In this document: positions 18,056-25,534 of the stretch, one piece after another
Layout: each line of letters begins with the position of its first letter
How positions within the stretch are numbered: the stretch's first letter is position 1
Source: Streptomyces sp. NBC_00341
Lineage (GTDB): Bacteria > Actinomycetota > Actinomycetes > Streptomycetales > Streptomycetaceae
Length of the DNA stretch: 64,000 nt
NCBI RefSeq assembly: GCF_041435055.1
Contig: NZ_CP108002.1
Coordinates: 5,332,001 to 5,396,000 of the forward strand
Direction: 5' to 3'
Position numbers and translations under genes: made by a program
Notes under the pieces: model-generated
The model's database searches: none
What the model saw: only the letters and a program-made list of their open reading frames with translations
Told to the model about the DNA's origin: nothing

Positions 18056-19710
18056 CCACAGCGGCCGAGAGCACCACCGGCCTCGTCCAGACCGCGGCGG
18101 GGGACGCCACCGGCCTCGTCCAGACCGCGGCGGGGGACGCCACCGGCCTCGTCCGGACCGCGGCGGGAGGCACGTCCAGCCTCGTCCAGTCCGTCGACTG
18201 GCTCGCCATCGCGCCCCCGCTCACCGTCGCGGCCGTCGCCCTCGTCATCCTGGTCGCCGACCTCTTCGTACCCAAGGAACGCAAACCGCTGCTCGGCTAC
18301 GGAGCCGTCGCCGGTCTCGTGGCCGCCCTGGCACTGCTCCTCCCGCTGCGCGACGGCGACCGCTCCACCTTCTGCCTCACCACCGGCACCCACGCCTGCA
18401 GCTACACCGCCGACCACTTCACCCTGGTCATCCAGCTCCTCGTGCTCGGCGGCGCGCTGCTCACCGCGCTGCTGTCGATCGGAGACACCCGCAAGCTGCC
18501 GGCCGGCGAGTTCTGGTTCCTGCTGCTGTCCTCCGCCGCGGGAGCCGCGCTGCTGCCCGCCGCCCGCGACCTCGCCACGCTCGTCGTCGCCCTCGAAGTC
18601 GCCTCGCTGCCCGCCTTCGCCCTCGTCGGCATCAAGCGCGGCGACCGGCGGTCCTCCGAGGCCGCGCTGAAGTTCTTCCTGTCCTCCGTCGTCGCGACCG
18701 CCGTGATGCTCCTCGGCGTCAGCTTCGTCTACGCGGCGACCGGCACCCTCCACCTCACGGAGATCGCCACCCGCCTCGACGACGTACCCGGACAGCTCGC
18801 CACCCTCGCCGAGGCGGGCGTCGCCCTCACCCTCGTCGGCTTCGCCTTCAAGACGGCCGCGGCGCCCTTCCACTTCTGGGTCCCCGACACCTACGTCGGC
18901 GCCCCGCTGCCGATCGCCGCCTACCTCTCGGTCGTCGGAAAGGCCGTCGGCTTCTCCGGCCTCATCCTCGTCACCGTGGTCGCGTTCCCCTCCTACGCGG
19001 ACGTCTGGGGCCCCGCCCTCGCCGTCCTCGCCGCGCTCACCATGACCGTCGGCAACGTCGCCGCGCTGCGCCAGAACGCCACCCGCGCCCGCAGCGCCGT
19101 ACGCCTCCTCGCCTGGTCGTCCGTCGCGCAGGCCGGCTACCTCCTGGTGCCGATCGCCGCCGCCGCGTACGCCGGCGACCGGCAGATCGGCTCCACCGTC
19201 GCGTACGCCCTCATGTACGCCGTCGTGAACCTCGGCGCCTTCGCGGTGGCCGCCCTGGTCGCCCGTACCCACCCGGGCAACCGTCTGGCCGACTACCGCA
19301 ACCTCTACGCCACCCGCCCCCTGGCCGCCCTCACCCTGGGCTTCTTCCTGCTCTGCCTGGCCGGACTGCCGCCGGGCATCATCGGCCTCTTCGCCAAGGT
19401 CACCGTCTTCTCCTCGGCCGTCGACGCCGGACTCGGCTGGCTCGCCGTCGTCATGGCCGTCAACGTCGTGATCGCGCTGTACTACTACCTCCAGTGGACC
19501 GCCGCCCTGTTCCGCGGCCCCGCGGAGGACGAAGCACGGGACGGCGCCCAGGACCGGACGGCCGAGGACAGTACTGACCAGCGGCCCGCCGCCCCCCACC
19601 GCGCCCCGGCACCGCTCACCGCCGCGATCGTCATCACCGCCGTCGCCGGCATCGCCCTGTCGGGCGCTCCGCAGGCCGTCCTCAGGTTCGCCGGCGTCAA
19701 CCTGTTCTGA
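18052..19710 (+). CDS. nuoN: NADH-quinone oxidoreductase subunit N with N-terminal repeats
   Basis: 552-residue antiporter-like subunit, last gene of the operon. The core has FKTAAAPFHFWVPDTYVGAP, GKAVGFSGLILVTVV, LLAWSSVAQAGYLLVP and ALMYAVVNLGAFAVAAL, as in NuoN. The first 45 residues are not usual: three copies of an 11-residue unit (DATGLVQTAAG) precede the first membrane helix at about residue 50. I start at the GTG overlapping the nuoM stop because it preserves the operon's coupling pattern; a later start would drop the repeats. Confidence 0.94.
   Translation: MTTAAESTTGLVQTAAGDATGLVQTAAGDATGLVRTAAGGTSSLVQSVDWLAIAPPLTVAAVALVILVADLFVPKERKPLLGYGAVAGLVAALALLLPLRDGDRSTFCLTTGTHACSYTADHFTLVIQLLVLGGALLTALLSIGDTRKLPAGEFWFLLLSSAAGAALLPAARDLATLVVALEVASLPAFALVGIKRGDRRSSEAALKFFLSSVVATAVMLLGVSFVYAATGTLHLTEIATRLDDVPGQLATLAEAGVALTLVGFAFKTAAAPFHFWVPDTYVGAPLPIAAYLSVVGKAVGFSGLILVTVVAFPSYADVWGPALAVLAALTMTVGNVAALRQNATRARSAVRLLAWSSVAQAGYLLVPIAAAAYAGDRQIGSTVAYALMYAVVNLGAFAVAALVARTHPGNRLADYRNLYATRPLAALTLGFFLLCLAGLPPGIIGLFAKVTVFSSAVDAGLGWLAVVMAVNVVIALYYYLQWTAALFRGPAEDEARDGAQDRTAEDSTDQRPAAPHRAPAPLTAAIVITAVAGIALSGAPQAVLRFAGVNLF
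18071..18169 (+). repeat. 33-bp tandem repeat at the start of nuoN
   Basis: Three head-to-tail copies of a 33-base unit, two of them nearly perfect, coding TGLVQTAAG-type units. It is in frame and directly after the presumed start codon. Confidence 0.92.
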
Positions 19711-19729
19711 CGCGTACCAAGATCGGTTT

Positions 19730-19751
19730 GCCCGGCGCGGTCCGCGCAGGG
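19730..19751 (+). terminator. Possible terminator of the nuo operon
   Basis: Short GC-rich inverted repeat (GCCCGGCGCGG and CCGCGCAGGGC) twenty bases after the nuoN stop. The loop is very small and there is no T-run, so this is a weak call. Confidence 0.4.
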
Positions 19752-19813
19752 CAGGGTCATGCCCGCGCAACGGCGCGTACGGACGTCACATCACAACAGA
19801 GGAGCCAGAGGCA

Positions 19814-20278
19814 GTGCTGAACGGGTTCAAGGAATTCATCCTGCGCGGAAACGTCATCTCCATGGCGATCGGCCTCGCCGTAGGAGCCGCGTTCACCGCG
19901 GTCGTCACCGGGTTCAGCAACGCGTTCATCGTGCCGCTGATCGGCCTCATCACCCGGGGCACCGGTGACTTCAGCAAGGCCGAGTTCAAGTTCGACGGTG
20001 TGACGTTCCCCTACGGCCTCTTCGTCGCCGCCGCGATCGCCTTCCTCATCACCGCCGCGGTCCTCTACTTCTGTGTCGTCATGCCCATGGCCAAGGTCCA
20101 GGACCGCTTCACCGCCAAGAAGGACCAGGAAGCGGTCGACATCAAGGCCGCCCTGCGCGACTGCCCCCGCTGCTACACGGAGATCCCCGCCGTCGCCTCC
20201 CGCTGCGCCCACTGCACCAGCGAGGTCGAGCCCGACCCCGAGGCCCTCGCGCTCGCCAAACTCCCCGTCCAGCGCTGA
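19814..20278 (+). CDS. mscL: Large-conductance mechanosensitive channel with Cys-rich tail
   Basis: 154-residue MscL. The N-terminal amphipathic helix and pore helix read MLNGFKEFILRGNVISMAIG then LAVGAAFTAVVTGFSNAF, followed by an external loop and a second helix (FVAAAIAFLITAAVLYFCVV). It opens under membrane tension to release solutes in osmotic downshock. After the usual cytoplasmic helix, the last 45 residues contain CPRC and CAHC pairs in a zinc-ribbon spacing, absent from classical MscL. Starts with GTG after AGAGGAG. A long GC hairpin follows the stop. Confidence 0.92.
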   Translation: MLNGFKEFILRGNVISMAIGLAVGAAFTAVVTGFSNAFIVPLIGLITRGTGDFSKAEFKFDGVTFPYGLFVAAAIAFLITAAVLYFCVVMPMAKVQDRFTAKKDQEAVDIKAALRDCPRCYTEIPAVASRCAHCTSEVEPDPEALALAKLPVQR

Positions 20279-20309
20279 CCCGGCGGTACCCCTCCACCCG
20301 TACGGCCTA

Positions 20310-20344
20310 CGGCTCGCTCCGGAACGAACTCCCGGAGCGAGCCG
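20310..20344 (+). terminator. Hairpin terminator after mscL
   Basis: Perfect 13-base inverted repeat (CGGCTCGCTCCGG and its complement) with a 9-base loop, 31 bases after the mscL stop. Confidence 0.8.
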
Positions 20345-20366
20345 GGCCCCGCGGCAGCGAGCACAA

Positions 20367-20394
20367 GGGAACTAGCTCTCCTCGCCTGGCGTTG
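20367..20394 (+). promoter_or_regulatory. htpX: Candidate ECF-sigma promoter before htpX
   Basis: GGGAAC followed after 18 bases by GTTG. This resembles the SigR-type form GGGAAT-N18-GTT, or with 17 bases the SigE-like GGAAC/CGTT pair. It lies 80 bases before the htpX start. Both sigma factors control stress and protein-quality genes in Streptomyces, which would fit HtpX. Confidence 0.45.
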
Positions 20395-20473
20395 ACCAGT
20401 ACGGGAGGCTCCACTGGGGAGTGGAGCACCACCAAGCAAGGGTTCCCCTGCTGCACCATTTGGAGGGCGTACC

Positions 20474-21337
20474 GTGCACCGCCGGCACAACGGGCTGAGA
20501 ACCGCCGTACTCCTCGGGGGCCTGTCCGCACTCATCATTCTCATCGGCAGCTTCTTCGGACGTACGGGCCTGATCGTCGCGCTCCTGGTAGCCGTCGGCA
20601 CCAACGCCTACGCGTACTGGAACAGCGACAAGCTGGCGCTGCGCGCCATGCGCGCCCGTCCGGTGAGCGAGTTCGAGGCGCCCCAGCTCTACCGCATGGT
20701 CCGCGAGCTCTCCACGGCCGCCCGGCAGCCCATGCCGCGGCTCTACATCTCCCCGACGCAGGCCCCCAACGCCTTCGCGACCGGTCGCAACCCGCGCAAC
20801 GCGGCGGTCTGCTGCACCGACGGCATCCTCCAGATCCTGGACGAGCGGGAGCTGCGCGGCGTCCTCGGCCATGAGCTGAGCCACGTCTACAACCGCGACA
20901 TCCTGATCTCGTCCGTCGCCGGAGCCCTCGCCTCCGTCGTCATGTTCCTGGTCAACTTCGCCTGGCTGATCCCGGTCGGCCGCTCCAACGACGACGAGGG
21001 CCCCGGCATCCTCGGCATGCTCCTGATCATGATCCTGGGCCCGCTCGCCGCCTCCGTCATCCAACTGGCCGTCAGCCGCTCCCGGGAGTACGAGGCGGAC
21101 GCCTCCGGCGCCCAGCTCACCGGTGACCCGCTGGCCCTTGCCGCCGCCCTGCGTAAGCTTGATGCCGGAACCAAGCAGCTTCCACTGCCCCCCGAACCGC
21201 GGATCGAGACAGCGAGCCACATGATGATCGCCAACCCGTTCCGCCCCGGCCGGGGCATGTCCAGGATGTTCTCGACCCACCCGCCGATGGCGGAGCGCAT
21301 CGCCCGACTTGAGCAGATGGCAGGTCATCGCCCATGA
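20474..21337 (+). CDS. htpX: HtpX membrane zinc metalloprotease (M48B)
   Basis: 287 residues. Two N-terminal membrane helices (about 10-50) are followed by a soluble protease domain. The zinc motif HELSH lies in [19 protein letters not shown], and the third ligand Glu is in [20 protein letters not shown] second hydrophobic hairpin sits between them. HtpX degrades misfolded membrane proteins on the cytoplasmic side. GTG start after TTTGGAGGGC. The last four bases overlap the next gene, so the two are co-translated. Confidence 0.94.
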   Translation: MHRRHNGLRTAVLLGGLSALIILIGSFFGRTGLIVALLVAVGTNAYAYWNSDKLALRAMRARPVSEFEAPQLYRMVRELSTAARQPMPRLYISPTQAPNAFATGRNPRNAAVCCTDGILQILDERELRGVLGHELSHVYNRDILISSVAGALASVVMFLVNFAWLIPVGRSNDDEGPGILGMLLIMILGPLAASVIQLAVSRSREYEADASGAQLTGDPLALAAALRKLDAGTKQLPLPPEPRIETASHMMIANPFRPGRGMSRMFSTHPPMAERIARLEQMAGHRP

Positions 21338-21726
21338 AGACAATTCTGAACGTTATTTGGCTGGTCCTGTGCGGCTTCTGGATGTTCCTGGGCTACCTGC
21401 TCGCGGGGCTCCTGCTGTGCATCACGATCATCGGCATCCCGTTCGGCCTCGCGGCCTTCCGCATCGGCGTCTACGCCCTGTGGCCCTTCGGCCACCGCGT
21501 CGTCGACCGCCGGGACGCGGGCGCGCCCTCCTGCGTCGGCAACGTGCTCTGGCTGGTCCTCGCCGGCTGGTGGCTGGCGCTCGGTCACATCACCACCGGC
21601 ATCGCCCTGTGCATCACGATCATCGGCATCCCCCTGGGCATCGCGAACTTCAAGCTGATCCCGGTATCGCTGATGCCCTTCGGCAAGGAGATCGTCAGCA
21701 CCGACGAGCAGTTCGCCGGCTGGTGA
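21334..21726 (+). CDS. YccF-domain (DUF307) inner membrane protein
   Basis: 130 residues made of two similar halves, each with hydrophobic helices and the repeat [10 protein letters not shown] / [10 protein letters not shown], typical of YccF. The function of the family is not known. The ATG overlaps the htpX stop by four bases, suggesting a shared role or at least shared expression under envelope stress. The downstream 105 bases hold direct repeats of GGCGCGAGTGGC / GGCGCCGCGAGTGGCG type and no gene. Confidence 0.88.
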   Translation: MKTILNVIWLVLCGFWMFLGYLLAGLLLCITIIGIPFGLAAFRIGVYALWPFGHRVVDRRDAGAPSCVGNVLWLVLAGWWLALGHITTGIALCITIIGIPLGIANFKLIPVSLMPFGKEIVSTDEQFAGW

Positions 21727-21830
21727 CGGACGGCTGGTGACGACGGCCCGGTGACGGACGGCGCGCGAGTGGCTTACGGCGCCGCGAGTGGCGTAGGGCC
21801 AGCTCACAGCCCATGTCTCGCAACCACCCA

Positions 21831-21870
21831 CCCCTCACCCGCGTCTTGGATTCCAAGACCGAGTGAGGGG
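21831..21870 (+). promoter_or_regulatory. Long hairpin just before the GlsB-type gene
   Basis: Two nested inverted repeats, CCCCTCAC/GTGAGGGG and GTCTTGG/CCAAGAC, form one hairpin ending 13 bases before the ATG at 21884. It could be the terminator of the htpX unit or a leader structure covering the ribosome site, since the right arm itself supplies the GAGGGGTAGG that would be the ribosome-binding sequence. Confidence 0.6.
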
Positions 21871-21883
21871 TAGGTTCGCACGC

Positions 21884-22159
21884 ATGACGATTATTGGCTG
21901 GATCATTCTTGGACTTGTCGCGGGCGTCATCGCCAAGATCCTGCTGCCGGGACGCGACCCCGGCGGCCTCGTGGGCACCACGCTCATAGGGATCGTCGGC
22001 GCCTTCGTGGGTGGCTGGATATCCGCGCGCTTCCTGGACCGCCCGATCTCCAAGGACGACTTCTTCGACGCGGCGACCTGGATCTCGGCCATCGGCGGCT
22101 CGTTGATCCTGCTGATCGCCTACCGGCTGCTGTTCGGGAACTCCCGCGAACGCCGCTGA
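21884..22159 (+). CDS. GlsB/YeaQ/YmgE-family small membrane protein
   Basis: 91 residues with three hydrophobic helices and the transglycosylase-associated pattern IGWIILGLVAGVIAKILLPG, GGLVGTTLIGIVGAFVGGWI and a C-terminal helix. The family is stress-associated and of unknown biochemical role. The start at 21884 was chosen because it follows GAGGGGTAGG and directly begins the first helix; an ATG at 21863 lies inside the hairpin. It converges on alkB with a 21-base gap. Confidence 0.9.
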   Translation: MTIIGWIILGLVAGVIAKILLPGRDPGGLVGTTLIGIVGAFVGGWISARFLDRPISKDDFFDAATWISAIGGSLILLIAYRLLFGNSRERR

Positions 22160-22180
22160 CGCCCCTGCCGTTGTCCGTCC

Positions 22181-22840
22181 TCAGACGCCCAACCCGGTCT
22201 CGCGAAGGGTCAGATTGAGCCGACCACCGCTCATGCCTGTCGCGGGACCGGCCGTCCCCGGGTGGATCCTCGGCACCCCGTGGAACGCGAAACGCGAAGG
22301 CCCGCCGAAGACGAACAGATCGCCCGAGGCCAACTCCACGTCGGTGTAGGGCCTTCCGCGGCCCTCCGTGTTGCCGAAGCGGAAGACGCAGCTGTCACCG
22401 ATGCTCAGCGACACCACAGGCGCACCGGACCGCTCCTCCTTGTCCTGGTGCATGCCCATCCGCGCCGCGTCGTCGTAGAAGTTGATCAGTGCGGTGTCCG
22501 GCGCGTAGGCCCGTACCTGGCTCTCCTGCCCGTACGCCGCCACCAGCGCGGCCCGCCCCAACTCCCCGAGCCACTCCGGGAACGGGGCGACCGGTGCGCC
22601 GTTCACGTCGTCCGCCGTGCGCGTGTAGCGGTACGGCTGCCAGTGCCACCCCAGGCACACCGTCCGCACGGACATCACCCCGCCGCCCGGCAGCGCCGTG
22701 TGCCGCAACGGCACGGGCCCGCGAGCCCACTCCCGGCAGGCCGCCACCAACTCCCGCTGCCGCTCCTCGGAAAGCCATTCGGGAACATGCACCGCCCCGG
22801 GCGCGATCTCCGCCCGAGGCCGGGGAAAGAGCCCGGCCAT
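22181..22840 (-). CDS. alkB: AlkB-type 2-oxoglutarate/Fe(II) dioxygenase (DNA alkylation repair)
   Basis: 219 residues. Oxidatively removes methyl groups from 1-methyladenine and 3-methylcytosine. The iron facial triad is visible: MHQDKEERSGAP gives HxD, and FAFHGVPRI gives the distal His. RLNLTLRETG supplies the Arg pair that binds 2-oxoglutarate and orders the substrate lid. The ATG at 22840 lies one base after the ogt stop, so the two repair genes form one unit. Confidence 0.93.
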   Translation of the reverse strand: MAGLFPRPRAEIAPGAVHVPEWLSEERQRELVAACREWARGPVPLRHTALPGGGVMSVRTVCLGWHWQPYRYTRTADDVNGAPVAPFPEWLGELGRAALVAAYGQESQVRAYAPDTALINFYDDAARMGMHQDKEERSGAPVVSLSIGDSCVFRFGNTEGRGRPYTDVELASGDLFVFGGPSRFAFHGVPRIHPGTAGPATGMSGGRLNLTLRETGLGV

Positions 22841-22841
22841 A

Positions 22842-23354
22842 TCAGCTCGCCGCCAGGGCGCCCTCAAGCCCCAGAAGCCGCTCCTTGCGCTCCAGGCCGC
22901 CCGCGTAGCCGCGCAGCGCCCCGTCGGCGCCGATCACCCGGTGGCACGGCCGTACGACCAGCACGGGGTTGCGCCCGATCGCCGTGCCCACGGCACGCAC
23001 CCCCGCCCCGGAGGCGCCGACCCGCTCGGCGATCTGCCCGTACGACACCGTCTCCCCGTACGGGACCTCGTCCAGCGCGGCCCACACCCGGCGCTGGAAC
23101 TCGGTGCCCAGGCCGTCCGCGAGGGCGATGTCGAAGCGGGTCCGCCGCCCCTCGAAGTACTCCCGCAGCTGCCCGGCGATCCCGGCGAAGGCCCCGGGCT
23201 CGCTGATCCAGCCGTCCTGGACGACCGCCGCGCCCTTCTGGCCCGGCAGGGAGAGCGAGACGAGCGCGACCCCGTCGCCGGCCGGTCCGGAGGCCTTCTC
23301 ACCGACCAGCAGCAGCTCGCCCAGTGGGCTGTCGACCGTCGCGTACATGGTCAT
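22842..23354 (-). CDS. ogt: Methylated-DNA--[protein]-cysteine S-methyltransferase
   Basis: 170 residues. Transfers methyl groups from O6-methylguanine to its own Cys. The active site PCHRVIGADGALRGYAGG is intact, as is the helix-turn-helix region PYGETVSYGQIAERVGASGA. The N terminus begins MYATVDSPLGELLLVG. An ATG at 23354 or 23348 is the start, with GAGAAGAGG upstream. It lacks an Ada regulatory domain, so adaptive control is not visible. Confidence 0.94.
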   Translation of the reverse strand: MTMYATVDSPLGELLLVGEKASGPAGDGVALVSLSLPGQKGAAVVQDGWISEPGAFAGIAGQLREYFEGRRTRFDIALADGLGTEFQRRVWAALDEVPYGETVSYGQIAERVGASGAGVRAVGTAIGRNPVLVVRPCHRVIGADGALRGYAGGLERKERLLGLEGALAAS

Positions 23355-23504
23355 GACTCGTACCTCTTCTCGTCCGACGGACAGCGCGGTCATCGGCTGC
23401 CACGGACCAGTCTGCGTCGCCCGAACCGCCGGGACCGGCGGTATTCGGACATGACGTCCGGACGCGGAACCACCCATTCCGCCCCGCGTCCGGACCGCCG
23501 CTTC

Positions 23505-23993
23505 CTACCGGTAGTTCGCGAACTGCACGGCGAAGTCGAAGTCCTGGCCCTTGAGCAGCGCCTGAACGGCCTGCAGGTCGTCCCGGCTCTTCGAGCTGAC
23601 CCGCAGCTCGTCACCCTGGACCAGGGCCTTGACGCCCTTGGGGCCCTCGTCACGAATGATCTTCGCGACCTTCTTGGCGTTCTCCTGGGAGATGCCCTCC
23701 TCGATGGTGGCGAAGAGCTTGTACTCCTTGCCGGACAGCTGGGGCTCGCCCACGTCCAGCGACTTCAGCGAGATGCCGCGCTTGATCAGCTTGGACTGGA
23801 AGATGTCGAGGATCGCCTTGACCCGCTCCTCGCCGCTCGCCTCCATGAGGATCTTCTCGCCCGACCAGGAGATCGAGGCGCCGGTGCCCTTGAAGTCGTA
23901 TCGCTGCGAGATTTCCTTTGCGGCCTGGTTGAGGGCGTTGTCGACCTCCTGCCGCTCGACCTTCGAGACGATGTCGAAACTGGAGTCGGCCAT
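23505..23993 (-). CDS. YajQ-family nucleotide-binding protein
   Basis: 162 residues, full length for the family. Starts [20 protein letters not shown] with [14 protein letters not shown] and [19 protein letters not shown] near the end, all YajQ hallmarks. YajQ homologues bind nucleic acids and, in some species, cyclic di-GMP. In Streptomyces, where c-di-GMP controls sporulation, that binding is possible but not shown. It stands alone between ogt-alkB and the tRNA-Tyr gene. Confidence 0.92.
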   Translation of the reverse strand: MADSSFDIVSKVERQEVDNALNQAAKEISQRYDFKGTGASISWSGEKILMEASGEERVKAILDIFQSKLIKRGISLKSLDVGEPQLSGKEYKLFATIEEGISQENAKKVAKIIRDEGPKGVKALVQGDELRVSSKSRDDLQAVQALLKGQDFDFAVQFANYR

Positions 23994-24208
23994 GACGTGT
24001 GGCTCCTTGTATCGGGGGTGCTGGAAACGGAATGTCTACGGGGCGGCCGCGGGGCCCACTGGCACCACGCCGCCGACCAAAGCCTAGCCACCCCGGCCCG
24101 CGCGGGCCGCTGATCAATCCAGTGGCGTAGCACCCCTGGGCATCAGGTATCGTTTACGTCGTTGCCACAGAGCGCCGTCGCGAGACGGGCCCGACGGCAG
24201 CATCCCTT

Positions 24209-24290
<82 letters not shown>

Positions 24291-24296
24291 CAAAGC

Positions 24297-24324
24297 AAGG
24301 CCCTCGTCCTCGGACGGGGGCCTT
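24297..24324 (+). terminator. Terminator of the tRNA-Tyr gene
   Basis: Inverted repeat AAGGCCCTCGTCC / GGACGGGGGCCTT with one G-U pair and a minimal loop, seven bases after the tRNA, followed by CTCTGTTGT. Confidence 0.75.
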
Positions 24325-24355
24325 CTCTGTTGTGCCGGTCGCGAAGGGCGTAACC

Positions 24356-24811
24356 ATGGAAATGGAACCCGTACTGGTCAGTGCCTGCCTGCTGGGCGTG
24401 CCCTGTCGCTTCGACGGCCGGGGCAAGGCCTCCGCCGAGCTCGCCGCGGCCATCGGTGACCGCAGGGCCGTGTCCTGCTGCCCCGAGGTCGCCGCCGGGC
24501 TGCCCACGCCCCGCCGCCCCGCCGAGATCGTCGGCGGCGACGGCCATGATGTGCTGGACGGCCGCGCACGCGTCGTGGACGACTCCGGGCACGATGTGAC
24601 CGAGGCGTTCCTGGACGGCGCGCGGCGGGCCCTGGAGGCGGCGCGCGAGGCCGGTTGCACCGAGGCGTTGCTGATGGCCCGGAGCCCTTCGTGCGGGCGC
24701 GGCAGGGTTTATGACGGGACGTTCACCGGGGGGCTGCACGAGGGTGACGGGGTGACGGCGGCCCTGCTGGAGCGGCACGGCATCACCGTACGTCCGGCAC
24801 CGGGCGGCTGA
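24356..24811 (+). CDS. DUF523 family protein
   Basis: 151 residues. The family motif SACLLGVPCRFDGRGKAS is at the start, followed by CCPEVAAGLPTPRRPAEI, and a C-terminal SPSCGRGRVYDGTFTG. The conserved Cys residues at the start (AC-LLG-x-PC), in the CPE motif and in the SCG motif suggest a metal or [Fe-S] site. The biochemical function of DUF523 is not established. ATG at 24356 was chosen because an earlier frame opening lies inside the tRNA. Confidence 0.9.
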   Translation: MEMEPVLVSACLLGVPCRFDGRGKASAELAAAIGDRRAVSCCPEVAAGLPTPRRPAEIVGGDGHDVLDGRARVVDDSGHDVTEAFLDGARRALEAAREAGCTEALLMARSPSCGRGRVYDGTFTGGLHEGDGVTAALLERHGITVRPAPGG

Positions 24812-24841
24812 CCGGGGCGGCCGGACCCCGGCGCCCCGCCG

Positions 24842-25504
24842 TCAGTTGCCCGCGATGTCCTTCACCGCGACCATCACCGGCACGTTGCCCGAGATGAGTT
24901 CCAGCGTCAGGCCCGCCGTCGCCGGGGTGTCCAGCAGCTCCATGAGCGCGGCCGCCACGTCGTCGCGCGGGACCGGGCCCCGGCCGGTCGACGCGGCGAG
25001 CAGCACCTGGCCGGTGCCGGCGTCGTTGGTCAGCATGCCGGGGCGCAGGATCGTCCAGTCGAGCGCCGTCCTGGAGCGCACGTACGCGTCCGCCGCGCCC
25101 TTGGCCCGCAGGTACGCGTCGAACACCTCGTCGCCGGGGTGGTCCGCGTCGGCGCCCATGGACGAGACGACGACGTAGCGCCGTACCCCCGCCCGTTCCG
25201 CCGCGTCCGCGAAGAGCACGGCGGCGCCGCGGTCCACCGTGTCCTTGCGGTCCGTGCCGCTGTTGGGGCCCGCACCGGCCGCGAAGACCACCGCGTCGGC
25301 CCCGCGGAGCACCTCCGCGGTCTCCTCCACGGTGGCCGATTCGAGGTCCAGGACCACCGGCTCCGCGCCGACGGCCCGCAGGTCGTCACGCTGTCCGGGA
25401 TCGCGGATGATCCCCACCGCCTCGTCCCCGCGCGCAGCGAGCAGCCGCTCGAGCCGCAGCGCGATCTGACCATGTCCACCTGCGATGACAATGCGCATGC
25501 TCAC
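24842..25504 (-). CDS. NAD(P)-binding atypical short-chain dehydrogenase
   Basis: 220 residues. A Rossmann fold begins MRIVIAGGHGQIALRLERLL (GGxGxxG), with a VVVSSMGAD strand and WTILRPGMLTND, the SDR_a5/NmrA-like set. It lacks the classical YxxxK catalytic pair, so it may be a redox sensor or an epimerase-like enzyme without known substrate. A GTG at 25504 or the ATG at 25498 is the start. It is followed on the same strand by the DUF523-facing convergent gap. Confidence 0.88.
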   Translation of the reverse strand: MSMRIVIAGGHGQIALRLERLLAARGDEAVGIIRDPGQRDDLRAVGAEPVVLDLESATVEETAEVLRGADAVVFAAGAGPNSGTDRKDTVDRGAAVLFADAAERAGVRRYVVVSSMGADADHPGDEVFDAYLRAKGAADAYVRSRTALDWTILRPGMLTNDAGTGQVLLAASTGRGPVPRDDVAAALMELLDTPATAGLTLELISGNVPVMVAVKDIAGN

Positions 25505-25534
25505 GACCGTACGCCGCAGCGCGCCGCAGCGCGC

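Noticed and set aside
15542..19770. Long minus-strand frames opposite nuoL-nuoN
   Set aside because: Antisense shadows of membrane-protein genes; composition is Gly/Glu/Asp/Arg-biased and no family is recognisable.
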